From Rhizobium sp. FKY42 (lineage in GTDB: Bacteria; Pseudomonadota; Alphaproteobacteria; Rhizobiales; Rhizobiaceae), in the NCBI RefSeq assembly GCF_005222835.1, contig NZ_STGA01000028.1, positions 1 through 64,000 of the forward strand: 64,000 nt of DNA. Reading direction: 5' to 3'. Shown here one piece after another: positions 1 to 8,959 of this stretch; positions within the stretch are counted from its first letter, which is position 1; each line of letters opens with the position of its first letter. Under the pieces are notes generated by a model that was not told the DNA's origin, did not search any database, and worked only from the letters and a program-made list of their open reading frames with translations. The position numbers were made by a program, and so were the translations under genes.

Positions 1-115
1 AGCAAAACCGCTTCTAGCGGTTCAAGCGCAGCGTTTCAAACCTCCACCTCTGGTGGAGGTCATGACTTTTGGTCGATTTGAGGATGCAAAGGCAGGATTT
101 ATGCCTTTGCGAGCA
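1..115. other. Non-coding stretch with three perfect stem-loops downstream of uppP
   Basis: No gene is seen here. Three perfect inverted repeats follow one another: 6-12/16-22 (7-bp arms, 3-nt loop), 40-48/52-60 (9-bp arms, 3-nt loop) and 86-94/102-110 (9-bp arms, 7-nt loop). The last begins 5 nt after the uppP stop on the minus strand. None is followed by a convincing T-run on either strand, so they are at best weak or factor-assisted terminators, or RNA 3'-end stabilisers. Confidence 0.5.
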
Positions 116-922
116 TCAGCCAAACACGAGTAGGCCGATAAGGCCCGCGGTGCCCACCAGAATGCGCCAGTAGGCAAATGGTGCGAAGCCTCGACTGGAT
201 ACGAAATCGAGCAGGGATCGTACCACCAGAAGCGCCGTCACGAAGGCGGCCACAAAGCCGATCGCGATAATTCCCGCATCATCGAAGCTGAGAGCATTCC
301 TGTTCTTGTAGAGATCAAGAACAAACGCACCCAGCATGGTCGGCATGGCGAGAAAGAACGAAAACTCCGCTGCGGAACGCTTGTCTGTCCCCATCAGGAG
401 CGCGCCCACGATCGTTGCTCCGGAGCGTGAGGTGCCCGGTATCATCGCAAGGCACTGGAAGAGGCCAATCTTGAACGCAAGGCCCGCCGGATATTGCGTG
501 ATGTCTGTGTAGCGCGGCCTTAGGCTCATCTTGTCGACTGCCAGAAGGATAAAACCTCCGACAATCAGCATCACGCAGATCAGCATCGGCGTTTCGAACA
601 GGACGCTCTTGATGAAGTCGTGCGCCAGAGCGCCGATAATTGCGGCTGGCAGAAACGCAAGCAGCACTGTCAGTACGAATCTTCGTGCCTGGGTGCTGTG
701 AGGAAGGGCCAGAGCAATCTGAAGCAGCTTCTGGAAATAGACCATAAGGATGGCGAGGATAGCACCCAGCTGGATCAGAACCGCGAAGGTGTTGCCGGGC
801 GAACGAAACCCCATGAAGTGTCCTGCGAGGAGCACGTGGGCTGTGGATGAAACGGGGATAAATTCAGTCAGACCTTCGATCAAGCCGAGAACGAGGGCGC
901 CAACGATAGATTGGTCGGCCAT
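116..922 (-). CDS. uppP: Undecaprenyl-diphosphatase UppP/BacA
   Basis: Integral membrane phosphatase that recycles undecaprenyl diphosphate to the monophosphate carrier used for peptidoglycan and other surface polymers. The 268 residues match the usual family length and are almost entirely hydrophobic helices. The two family signatures are present: the glutamate-rich [14 protein letters not shown] at about residues 16-29 and PGTSRSG at 162-168, which form the active site. The ATG at 922 is preceded by an AAGGA ribosome site. It is transcribed alone and divergently from the glutathione transferase. Overexpression of this family confers bacitracin resistance (family knowledge). Confidence 0.96.
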   Translation of the reverse strand: MADQSIVGALVLGLIEGLTEFIPVSSTAHVLLAGHFMGFRSPGNTFAVLIQLGAILAILMVYFQKLLQIALALPHSTQARRFVLTVLLAFLPAAIIGALAHDFIKSVLFETPMLICVMLIVGGFILLAVDKMSLRPRYTDITQYPAGLAFKIGLFQCLAMIPGTSRSGATIVGALLMGTDKRSAAEFSFFLAMPTMLGAFVLDLYKNRNALSFDDAGIIAIGFVAAFVTALLVVRSLLDFVSSRGFAPFAYWRILVGTAGLIGLLVFG

Positions 923-1082
923 TCTTGATCCTTTATTAACGGTGATGGGACCTATAGTGGGAACGGAATCTGCAACCTCACCCTAACAATCGGGCTTGGC
1001 CGCCTTATGTCAGCCACATTCCGGCTTTGGTGATCGCGACCGACTCAACGCTTATAACAGCAAACTTCAATTTCGAGTATCG

Positions 1083-1775
1083 ATGCCCACTCTGTATCAT
1101 CATCCCATGTCCTCGGCCTCGCGCTTTGTCAGATTGATCCTGGCGGAATACGGTTTCCAGACGGATCTCGTCGAGGAGCAACCTTGGGAGAAGCGCCGCG
1201 AATTCCTGACGATCAATCCGGCCGCCACGCTGCCTGTCTATGTGGATGACAATATGCGGGCTTTGTGCGGACCCAATGTGTTGCTGGAATTCCTCGACGA
1301 AACGCACGGCGTCCTGAAGCGGGACAAGCGCCTGTTCGCGGAAGATCCGTTCCAAAGGGCAGAGATCCGGCGGTTGACGGAATGGTTCCTTCTCAAGATG
1401 GAACAGGATGTCACGCGCCCACTCACCAAGGAGCGTGTCTACAAGCTCCAGATGACGGCAGCCCAAGGCGGCGGCGCACCCGACTCCAAGGTTTTGAGGA
1501 CGGCACGGGGCAATATCCGCCAACATATGAAGTACCTCTCCTGGCTTGCCGGCTCTCGCACCTGGCTGGCGGGCGACCGTCTTTCCTATGCGGATCTCGC
1601 AGCAGCGTCATCGGTTTCCGTTCTCGACTATCTGGGCGAGATCGATTGGCAAGAGACACCCATCGCCAAGGAATGGTATCAGAGGCTGAAGTCGCGCCCC
1701 TCGTTCCGGCCGCTCCTGGCAGAACGCATTCGCGGCATTACGCCGGTGTCTCATTATGCGGACCTCGATTTCTGA
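1083..1775 (+). CDS. Glutathione S-transferase family protein
   Basis: About 230 residues with the N-terminal thioredoxin-like fold expected of a cytosolic glutathione transferase (begins MPTLYHHPMSSASRFVR, where the serine pair near residue 10 is the likely glutathione-activating region) and an all-helical C-terminal domain with the WLAGDRLSYADLAAA motif typical of the family. The ATG at 1083 is chosen because it starts exactly at the conserved beta strand; the frame is open upstream to 996 but that extension looks non-coding. The stop overlaps the start of queG by 20 nt, so the two are probably co-transcribed. The substrate cannot be told from sequence. Confidence 0.9.
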   Translation: MPTLYHHPMSSASRFVRLILAEYGFQTDLVEEQPWEKRREFLTINPAATLPVYVDDNMRALCGPNVLLEFLDETHGVLKRDKRLFAEDPFQRAEIRRLTEWFLLKMEQDVTRPLTKERVYKLQMTAAQGGGAPDSKVLRTARGNIRQHMKYLSWLAGSRTWLAGDRLSYADLAAASSVSVLDYLGEIDWQETPIAKEWYQRLKSRPSFRPLLAERIRGITPVSHYADLDF

Positions 1776-2952
1776 AACTGAAAACGCTGACGCCGATCGA
1801 CAGGCTGTGAAGGCTCTGGATCGGCAGCGCAAGCTGAAGACGTTCTTGCTGGTCGAAGCCAAGGCGCTTGGCTTCGACAGTTGCCGCATCACTTTGCCTG
1901 ATTCGATACCTCAGGCGCCTGAACGCCTTGGCACGTTCCTACAGGCCGGACGCCATGGTACGATGGCCTGGATGGAGGAAACCCGAGAGCGTCGTGCTAA
2001 CCCCCGTGTCCTCTGGAGCGAGGTTCGCTCCATTGTTCTCTTCGGCGTCAACTATGGTCCCGATGAGGATCCACGCGAACTTCTCGCCAAGACAGACAGA
2101 GCAGCGATCTCGGTCTATGCGAGGCACCGCGATTATCACGATGTCATCAAGGGCAAGCTGAAGGAACTGGCAACGCGCTTTGCTGCCCGCGCTGGCGAGG
2201 ATGTGAAAGTGTTCGTGGATACGGCCCCCGTCATGGAAAAGCCGCTCGCCGCTGCTGCAGGTCTGGGCTGGCAGGGGAAACATACCAACCTGGTCAGCCG
2301 CGAATTCGGCTCCTGGCTGTTTCTCGGCAGCATGTTTACGACCGCGGAACTGGAGATCGATGCACCGGAACGCGATCATTGCGGCTCTTGCCGGTCCTGT
2401 CTCGATGCCTGTCCCACGAATGCCTTCCCGGCCCCCTACCAGATCGATGCCAGACGGTGCATTTCCTATCTCACCATTGAGCACAAAGGCATTATCGAGC
2501 CTGCCCTACGGCCAATGTTCGGCAACCGCATCTACGGCTGTGACGACTGCCTGGCGGTCTGTCCGTGGAACAAGTTTGCCTCCGAAGCATCCGAAATGAA
2601 GCTGAGAGCGCGGGCAGATTTAAAAGCGCCAACCATTGCCAGTCTGCTGTCTCTGGACGACGGTCGGTTCCGCTCCCTGTTCAGCGGGTCGCCAGTCAAA
2701 CGTATCGGACGCGACCGCTTTATCCGCAATGTGCTGATTGCAGCCGGCAATTCCGGTGATCCGTCCCTCATCGAACCGTGTAAAGTGCTGTTGAATGATG
2801 CATCACCCGATGTGCGGGGTATGGCTGTCTGGGCCTTGTCAAGATTGATGCAGGTTGATGCCTTTCTCCTCATGGCGCAGCATAGAGCGCCTGATGCGGA
2901 TATCGACGTTGAGAATGAATGGGTAATGGGAGTTCAGGCATGCGGGTCATGA
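1756..2952 (+). CDS. queG: Epoxyqueuosine reductase QueG
   Basis: Cobalamin-dependent iron-sulfur enzyme for the last step of queuosine synthesis, reducing epoxyqueuosine to queuosine in tRNA. Visible: the DTAPVMEKPLA segment with the expected catalytic Asp at residue 155, followed by GLGWQGKHTN; two [4Fe-4S] cysteine clusters (C209, C212, C215, C219 and C235, C262, C265, C269); and a C-terminal HEAT-like region at about 315-390. The length of 398 is slightly long; a GTG at 1807 would trim 17 residues and avoid most of the 20-nt overlap with the upstream transferase gene, so the start is uncertain. The 3' end overlaps the next gene by 13 nt. Confidence 0.95.
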   Translation: MRTSISETENADADRQAVKALDRQRKLKTFLLVEAKALGFDSCRITLPDSIPQAPERLGTFLQAGRHGTMAWMEETRERRANPRVLWSEVRSIVLFGVNYGPDEDPRELLAKTDRAAISVYARHRDYHDVIKGKLKELATRFAARAGEDVKVFVDTAPVMEKPLAAAAGLGWQGKHTNLVSREFGSWLFLGSMFTTAELEIDAPERDHCGSCRSCLDACPTNAFPAPYQIDARRCISYLTIEHKGIIEPALRPMFGNRIYGCDDCLAVCPWNKFASEASEMKLRARADLKAPTIASLLSLDDGRFRSLFSGSPVKRIGRDRFIRNVLIAAGNSGDPSLIEPCKVLLNDASPDVRGMAVWALSRLMQVDAFLLMAQHRAPDADIDVENEWVMGVQACGS

Positions 2953-3812
2953 TTTTTGGTGCAGGCTATTCGGGACAGGCAATTGCTGCAGAATTCCTGA
3001 AGGCTGGCGCGGACGTGGCCGGAACGACGCGTACCGAGAAGAAGAGTCGGAATTTGCAGGATCAGGTGATCCGACCGTTTCTCTTCTGCGGAACGGAATT
3101 GGACGACTCTCTGCGGACGGAAATTGCCCAGACAACGCATCTCATCCAGTCCATCGCACCCGGAGAAGGCGGAGACCCTCTGCTCAACATCATAGAGGGC
3201 GACCTGCGCGAATTTTTCCCGAAGCTTCAATGGGTCGCCTATCTTTCGACAGTCGGCGTCTATGGCGACCATCAGGGCGAGTGGGTCGATGAGGAAACAC
3301 CGTGCAAGCCGGTGTCTGCACGTTCGCGGGAACGCGTGGCCGCGGAAAACGCATGGCAGAATGCGGCCAAAAGCGCCGGAACTCCTCTCGTCATCCTCCG
3401 CCTTTCCGGAATCTACGGACCAGGGCGAAACGGGTTTATCAATCTGGCCCAGGGCACGGCACGCAGGCTGGTCAAACCGGGCCAGGTGTTCAACCGGATC
3501 CGCGTGGAAGATATCGGTCGCGCGACGCTGTTCCTGTGCGAGCGGCGAGCCTCCGGTATCTTCAATGTGACAGACGATCTTCCCGCGCCGCCGCAGGATG
3601 TCGTTAGCGAAGCGGCGCGCCTCATGGGCATTCTGCCTCCGCCGGAACAGGCGTTCGAAACGGCTGAGCTGACGCCGATGGCGCGCTCCTTCTACGGCGA
3701 GAATAAAAGAGTCTCGAATGCGAAGATGCGCAACCTAGGATTTAGTTTTCAGTTTCCAAACTTTAAGATCTCCCTGGAACAACTGTGGCAGTCCGGTCGC
3801 TGGAACTCATGA
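2940..3812 (+). CDS. SDR-type NAD(P)-binding epimerase/dehydratase (YeeZ-like)
   Basis: About 290 residues starting MRVMIFGAGYSGQAIAAE, a textbook Rossmann GxGxxG dinucleotide site at the N-terminus. Later segments (YLSTVGVYGDH at about residue 100, LRLSGIYGPGRNG at about 150, RIRVEDIGRA near 185) fit atypical extended short-chain dehydrogenases of the YeeZ/NAD-dependent epimerase group. The classical YxxxK motif is replaced by a degenerate region, as is common in this subgroup. The ATG at 2940 lies inside the end of queG, suggesting translational coupling. Substrate unknown. Confidence 0.85.
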   Translation: MRVMIFGAGYSGQAIAAEFLKAGADVAGTTRTEKKSRNLQDQVIRPFLFCGTELDDSLRTEIAQTTHLIQSIAPGEGGDPLLNIIEGDLREFFPKLQWVAYLSTVGVYGDHQGEWVDEETPCKPVSARSRERVAAENAWQNAAKSAGTPLVILRLSGIYGPGRNGFINLAQGTARRLVKPGQVFNRIRVEDIGRATLFLCERRASGIFNVTDDLPAPPQDVVSEAARLMGILPPPEQAFETAELTPMARSFYGENKRVSNAKMRNLGFSFQFPNFKISLEQLWQSGRWNS

Positions 3813-4205
3813 ATCCAGTCCCGCAGACGATCCACGTGGGCAATCTGAAAAAGATGAAAATTCCATCCAAGTTGGGTCATCGGATTATAGAAATTTAACT
3901 ATCATGACAAAGCGCCATATTTTTTGTCCAAATGTGGCGACCGATTCTACATTTTGATAAAATTTTCTCTTCACGTTTTTGCTCGAATCAGGTGTTGGAT
4001 TCGAGGCAGAACAATTTTCCAGAATCCTACTGGAATCACTTAATTTTTCCTGCTCAAGCCGGTTAGTTTATTAGCCGGCTTCCAATCACGATTGTTACAT
4101 ATTTTAATATTGCGTGATCATAAAGCCCACGTTTTCGCCTTTTTTGGCCATGCCTAGACCACCCCGCACGCATCTCACCACTCGGATCAACGGGGATAAC
4201 AGGAT
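3813..4205. other. 393-bp AT-rich intergenic region with two hairpins
   Basis: No credible gene on either strand. It contains a 10-bp inverted repeat with one wobble pair at 3913-3922/3930-3939 (7-nt loop) and a perfect 7-bp one at 4056-4062/4075-4081 (12-nt loop). Base composition is clearly more AT-rich than the flanking genes, consistent with promoter function for the RlpA-like gene at 4206. No confident -10/-35 pair was assigned. Confidence 0.4.
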
Positions 4206-4568
4206 TTGAAACTTCCAAAACGCTCAGCTTTCGCAGCAGTCGCTCTCGCATCGTTCTCGATGATTGGCTCCCAAACGGCGCAAGCCGCTCCAGGTTGTGG
4301 TCACGCTTCCTGGTATGCACTGGGTTCCAAGACAGCCTCCGGCGAACGTATGAACGCCTCCAAACTCACCGCGGCGCATCGCTCGCTGAGCTTTGGAACG
4401 AAGGTCAAGGTTACCAACAAGCGCAATGGCAAGACCGTCGTGGTTCGCATCAACGACCGAGGTCCTTTCATTCGCGGCCGTGTCATCGATCTCTCGAAGG
4501 CTGCTGCAGCCGACATCGGAATGGTTTCGACAGGCACGGCGCAGGTCTGTTACGAGGTCATTGGCTGA
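4206..4568 (+). CDS. Small exported RlpA-like double-psi beta-barrel protein
   Basis: A 120-residue protein with an N-terminal signal peptide (MKLPKRSAF then hydrophobic core, cleavage likely after TAQA near residue 27) and a single RlpA-type double-psi beta-barrel: [16 protein letters not shown] at about 32-47, then [19 protein letters not shown] near 78-96. Family members bind or cleave naked peptidoglycan glycans. There is no SPOR domain, so this is a minimal version compared with E. coli RlpA. The start is a TTG at 4206: the first ATG (4260) would remove the signal peptide. It stands alone, with the methyltransferase gene 84 bp downstream. Confidence 0.88.
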   Translation: MKLPKRSAFAAVALASFSMIGSQTAQAAPGCGHASWYALGSKTASGERMNASKLTAAHRSLSFGTKVKVTNKRNGKTVVVRINDRGPFIRGRVIDLSKAAAADIGMVSTGTAQVCYEVIG

Positions 4569-4652
4569 TCCGTATGGGTGGCGGATTGCTCCGCAAGCTT
4601 GCCCTGATGGCTTTTCACGGTTAAACGCGCCGGAAAGCAAGGAGATCAGGAC

Positions 4653-5933
4653 ATGCGACTGGGCGGACGGATGGCTGCAGCCATCGAAGTGTTGGCAGAT
4701 ATCGAGACGCGCAAACGTCCCGTTGCCGATGCACTGAAGGACTGGGGCCTGGCGCATCGCTTCGCTGGCTCCGGAGATCGCGCCGCCATCGGCAACATCG
4801 TCTACGATGCCTTGCGCATGCGTCTGTCTCATGCGTGGCTGATGGACGACGAGAGCGAAACAGCACTGGTCTACGCCGTTCTTCTACGCCAATGGGGCTT
4901 CACGCGGACAAGCCTCGCCGCGGAACTCGCGGATGACAAATTTGCGCCACACGCTCCAGATCTGGCAGCTCTCTCCGAGCGAAATCTGACGGACGCACCA
5001 GTTCACGTTCAAGGCGATATCCCGGAATGGGTCGTTGCGAGCTTCCAGTCCTGTTTCGGCGATGCCTGGCTTGCAGAAGCTCAGGCCATGGTTGGACGGC
5101 CAACGCTGGATTTGCGGGCCAACACGCTGAAGGCAAACAGGGACAAGGTCGTCAAGGCGCTGGATCGGGCAGGTGCACAGCCAACCCGGATTGCGCGTCA
5201 GGGTATCCGTATTCCTGCCGGTGATGGTGCATCACGCCTTCCGAATGTGACCGCTGAACTTTCCTTCCAGAAAGGCTGGTTCGAAGTTCAGGACGAGGGA
5301 TCGCAAATTGTTGCCGATCTCGTAATGCCATCCGAAGGGCAGCAGGTTCTGGATTACTGCGCAGGTGGCGGCGGCAAGACGCTGGCGCTCTCGGCAACCC
5401 TGAACAACAAGGGTCAGGTTCACGCCTATGACGCCGACCGCAAACGTCTTGCGCCCATCATTGAGCGACTGCGCCGCGCAGGCACCCGCAATGTTCAGGT
5501 GCACGACGATGTGCGACAGATGGAGGCCCTGAGGGAGAAGCTGGACGTCGTGCTTGTCGATGCCCCCTGCACGGGCACCGGAACATGGCGCAGGCGGCCC
5601 GACACGAAATGGCGTCTGACGCAGAAGAACATTGAAGAGCGCCTTGGACAGCAACAGGATGCGCTGTCATCGGCTGCGGCCTATGTCAAACGCGGCGGAA
5701 CACTCGTCTATGTCACGTGCTCCGTTCTGCCGGAAGAGAATGACCGACAGATCGAGCGCTTTCTGGCGAACAATCCTGCTTACGAGATGCAATCCGCTCT
5801 GGACGACTGGAAAACATTGTTTGGCAAGGACGCGCCCAAGCCGCATTCCGCCGATGGTCGCAGCCTGACGCTGACACCGGCCTCGACGCAGACCGATGGC
5901 TTCTTCTTCTGCAAGCTCAGACGGAATAACTGA
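4653..5933 (+). CDS. RsmB-type 16S rRNA (cytosine-C5) methyltransferase
   Basis: SAM-dependent RNA m5C methyltransferase of the RsmB/NOP2 family, 426 residues. The N-terminal NusB-like helical part (residues 1-130) is followed by the methyltransferase fold: SAM motif LDYCAGGGGKT at about 233-243, VDAPCTGTGTW with C306 (release cysteine) and VTCSVLPEEND with C356 (the nucleophile). Together these define the two-cysteine mechanism of the family. Its ATG is preceded by AAGGAG. E. coli RsmB modifies C967 of 16S rRNA; the exact target here is inferred. The gene appears monocistronic. Confidence 0.92.
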   Translation: MRLGGRMAAAIEVLADIETRKRPVADALKDWGLAHRFAGSGDRAAIGNIVYDALRMRLSHAWLMDDESETALVYAVLLRQWGFTRTSLAAELADDKFAPHAPDLAALSERNLTDAPVHVQGDIPEWVVASFQSCFGDAWLAEAQAMVGRPTLDLRANTLKANRDKVVKALDRAGAQPTRIARQGIRIPAGDGASRLPNVTAELSFQKGWFEVQDEGSQIVADLVMPSEGQQVLDYCAGGGGKTLALSATLNNKGQVHAYDADRKRLAPIIERLRRAGTRNVQVHDDVRQMEALREKLDVVLVDAPCTGTGTWRRRPDTKWRLTQKNIEERLGQQQDALSSAAAYVKRGGTLVYVTCSVLPEENDRQIERFLANNPAYEMQSALDDWKTLFGKDAPKPHSADGRSLTLTPASTQTDGFFFCKLRRNN

Positions 5934-6110
5934 TTTGGCTCTCGAGGCTGGAAACCCTCTAATCTAGATAATTTGACACCAGTTTCCTTTTGAGCAATGA
6001 GGATTGAAACGATTGATCGGAGAAAGGGCAGAGATGCCTTACTCAGGTCACGTTTTGCCGGGAAGGCGTGATCGGCCATCGGCATCGTCATTTTCAGACA
6101 GGAGGGGACC

Positions 6111-7382
6111 ATGCTCCGCCGTACACTCTTGACTATCAGTTCTGCACTGGCCGCTTCGGTGACTTTTGTCGCGCTGCCTGCACTGGCTGCCGAGCCCACC
6201 GAGGTTCTTAAACACTATGCGGCCGTTGGACATGCGAAATTCGAAGACGCTTTGAACACAGCCAAGGCATTGGACAAGGCCGTGGACGCCCTCATCGCGA
6301 AGCCATCAGATGAAACGCTGAAGGCTGCGCGTCAGGCATGGCTTGCCGCACGCACGCCCTATCTGCAAACAGAAGTCTACCGCTTCGGCAATCCGATTGT
6401 CGACGACTGGGAGGGCAAGGTGAATGCCTGGCCGCTGGACGAAGGTTTGATCGATTATGTCGATGCCTCCTATGGCACCGAGAGCGATGCCAACGCCTTC
6501 TACACAGCCAATGTGATTGCAAACCCGAAGCTCTCAGTCAACGGCGAGGAGATCAACGCCTCGAAGATCACGCCGGAGCTGATCCGCAGCCTGCATACGG
6601 CTGGCGAAGTGGAAGCCAATGTTTCGACCGGCTACCACGCCATCGAATTCCTGCTGTGGGGACAGGACCTGAATGGCACTGGACCGGGAGCAGGCAATCG
6701 CCCGTTTAGCGATTACGACAAGGCCAATTGCACTCATGGCAATTGCGATCGTCGCGGCGATTATCTGAAGTCGGCGACCACGTTGCTGGTTCAGGATCTT
6801 CAGGAAATGGTAGAGGCCTGGGCTCCGACCGGCGAAGCCACGAAAGCGGTTCTGGCCGATCCGAAAGCGGGCCTTGCCGCAATCCTGACAGGTATGGGCT
6901 CCCTCTCCTACGGCGAACTGGCCGGGGAGCGCATGAAGCTTGGCCTTCTGCTGCATGATCCGGAAGAGGAGCAGGATTGCTTTTCCGACAACACGCACAA
7001 TTCGCACCTGAACGACGCCATTGGCATCGCGTCCGCCTATCGCGGAACCTACACACGCACTGACGGAACCAAACTGGCCGGGCCTTCCCTCTCCGATCTC
7101 GTCAAGGCCAGGGGCGCCGCTCTCGACACGGAACTGAACGCAAAGCTCGACAAGACGCTTGCCGACATGCAGATCATGGCGGAGCGCGCCCAGAAGATCG
7201 AAGCCTATGACCAGATGATCGCCGAGGGCAACAAGGAGGGCAATGCGGTTGTTCAGGCCCCGATCGATGACCTGATTGCCCAGACAAAATCGATCGAGCG
7301 CGTCATCGCGGCACTCGATCTCGGTCAGTTGAAGCTCCAAGGTTCGGCGAGCCTCGACAATCCGAACGCCGTGTTCAAATGA
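6111..7382 (+). CDS. Imelysin family periplasmic protein (IrpA/IcmP-like)
   Basis: 423-residue exported protein with a signal peptide (cleavage likely ALPALA-AEP near residue 27) and an imelysin/peptidase M75 domain. The family GxHxxE motif is present as G174-Y-H176-A-I-E179, followed by FLLWGQDLNGTGPG. Members are iron-regulated periplasmic or surface proteins implicated in iron handling; whether they are peptidases is disputed. It is the first gene of a cluster with a di-haem protein, a second imelysin and DUF1513. AGGAGGGG lies just before the ATG. The 177 bp upstream were read for RirA (TGA-N9-TCA) and Irr (ICE) boxes; no clear match was seen. Confidence 0.92.
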   Translation: MLRRTLLTISSALAASVTFVALPALAAEPTEVLKHYAAVGHAKFEDALNTAKALDKAVDALIAKPSDETLKAARQAWLAARTPYLQTEVYRFGNPIVDDWEGKVNAWPLDEGLIDYVDASYGTESDANAFYTANVIANPKLSVNGEEINASKITPELIRSLHTAGEVEANVSTGYHAIEFLLWGQDLNGTGPGAGNRPFSDYDKANCTHGNCDRRGDYLKSATTLLVQDLQEMVEAWAPTGEATKAVLADPKAGLAAILTGMGSLSYGELAGERMKLGLLLHDPEEEQDCFSDNTHNSHLNDAIGIASAYRGTYTRTDGTKLAGPSLSDLVKARGAALDTELNAKLDKTLADMQIMAERAQKIEAYDQMIAEGNKEGNAVVQAPIDDLIAQTKSIERVIAALDLGQLKLQGSASLDNPNAVFK

Positions 7383-7426
7383 GATAGGACGGCCCGTCGA
7401 GATTATTGGCGGGCTGTTACTCACTG

Positions 7427-8959
7427 ATGGATCAACGCGCACTTGCCCTTGTTCTCTCCATTCTCCTGACCTGTCTCCTGTCGACTTCCAGCACAGGGCA
7501 GGAAAAATGGCCGTACCAGGATCTGCGGGAGGACTTGACGCCGAAGGATCAGGCGCGTGTCGCCGCAGTCACTCGACCGGCTGGTGATTTTGGTAAAGCA
7601 GAACCATTTGAAGCAATGTCCGCAGGTGCAGCAACCTCGACGCGCGCCATTGATGCTGATGCTTTCTCGCAGTTCTCTCCCGGCATTACCTTCAGCCAGC
7701 AGGAAGAGTTCAAGCTTGGGAATGCGCTTTTCACCAAGCTATGGGTCGCCGCACCTTCCTCGACGCAAGCCTCCGATGGATTGGGGCCGCTCTACAATGC
7801 ACGCTCCTGCATCAGCTGCCATGTGAAGGATGGACGTGGCCACCCGCCCGAGGGAAGCAATGACCGGATCTCCATGTTCCTGCGGCTGGCGCGCTCCCCT
7901 GAAACACAGGAAGAAAGAGCACTCGTTGCCGATCGTCGTGTGCTCAATTTTCCTGATCCGATATACGGTGCGCAGTTGCAAGATCTTGCTGTACCTGGAC
8001 TTGCTGCCGAAGGGAGCATGCAGATCTCCTACACGGAAGAGCCTGTCCGCCTCAAGGATGGCACCACTGTCTCGCTGCGACGCCCCACCTATTCGGTCAA
8101 CGGACTTGCTCAAGGCCCGCTTGCAGCCGGAACAATCCTTTCACCCCGTATTGCCCCTGCCATGATCGGCCTTGGTCTCATCGAAGCCATTCCCCCGCAG
8201 GACATTCTCGCCCATTCAGACCCGGATGACAGGGATGGAGACGGAATTTCAGGAAAAGCAGCTGTCGTTCGAGACCACGTGACAGGCAAACTGGCGCTCG
8301 GGCGCTTTGGCTGGAAGGCACAGAACGCCACTATCCGAGACCAGACCTCTGCGGCCTTCTCGGGCGACCTTGGACTATCCACGCCCGATAGACCCGATCC
8401 TTACGGCGATTGCACAGCGCAACAAACGGATTGCCGCGCCCGTGCGAACGGAGTCCAGCCGCGTCTTGGCGATACCGAGGCGCCGGATCCTGTCATGGAC
8501 CTCGTGACGTTCTACTCGGGCCATCTTGCCGTTCCTGAAAGACGCGATGTCAATTCGCCCGAGGTGCTCAAGGGAAAACAGACATTCTATCGCCTAGGAT
8601 GCGCGAGCTGCCATGTGCCGAAATTTGTGACGAGCCGCTCCGCTTCCGATCCTTCTCAGGCCTTTCAACTGATCTGGCCCTATTCGGATTTCCTGCTCCA
8701 TGATATGGGCGAAGGACTTGCTGACGGCCAAACCGTCGGTGACGCGTCCGGCCGAGAATGGCGTACTGCGCCACTGTGGGGCGTCGGCCTGACGCAGACT
8801 GTCAGTAAACATAGTTTTTTTCTGCATGACGGGCGCGCCCGCAACCTGACTGAGGCCATTCTCTGGCACGGTGGCGAGGCGGAGAAATCCCGGAACGGTT
8901 TTGCGGCTCTTGAAGCCAGAGAGCGCAATGCCCTGTTGACGTTTCTGGAGTCCCTATGA
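7427..8959 (+). CDS. Di-haem c-type cytochrome, DUF1111 / di-haem oxidoreductase family
   Basis: 510-residue exported protein with an N-terminal signal sequence (hydrophobic core LALVLSILLTCLLS) and two haem c attachment motifs, CISCH (C128, C131, H132) and CASCH (C392, C395, H396), the layout of the DUF1111 family distantly related to bacterial di-haem peroxidases. A calcium-like loop DPDDRDGDGISG lies near 265-276. The ATG at 7427 is preferred to a TTG at 7406. It overlaps the next imelysin gene by 4 nt. In the family context it is an electron-transfer partner of the imelysins in an iron-related periplasmic system (inference). Confidence 0.9.
   Translation: MDQRALALVLSILLTCLLSTSSTGQEKWPYQDLREDLTPKDQARVAAVTRPAGDFGKAEPFEAMSAGAATSTRAIDADAFSQFSPGITFSQQEEFKLGNALFTKLWVAAPSSTQASDGLGPLYNARSCISCHVKDGRGHPPEGSNDRISMFLRLARSPETQEERALVADRRVLNFPDPIYGAQLQDLAVPGLAAEGSMQISYTEEPVRLKDGTTVSLRRPTYSVNGLAQGPLAAGTILSPRIAPAMIGLGLIEAIPPQDILAHSDPDDRDGDGISGKAAVVRDHVTGKLALGRFGWKAQNATIRDQTSAAFSGDLGLSTPDRPDPYGDCTAQQTDCRARANGVQPRLGDTEAPDPVMDLVTFYSGHLAVPERRDVNSPEVLKGKQTFYRLGCASCHVPKFVTSRSASDPSQAFQLIWPYSDFLLHDMGEGLADGQTVGDASGREWRTAPLWGVGLTQTVSKHSFFLHDGRARNLTEAILWHGGEAEKSRNGFAALEARERNALLTFLESL

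Noticed and set aside
5934..6110. Possible RirA, Irr or Fur box upstream of the imelysin cluster
   Set aside because: Only a near miss to TGA-N9-TCA was found (final base wrong) and no ICE-like dyad, so no iron-regulatory site is claimed.
6032..6127. Short upstream reading frame beginning ATG at 6032 and overlapping the first imelysin start
   Set aside because: It codes for a low-complexity peptide with no family features, and the imelysin has its own strong ribosome site; probably chance.
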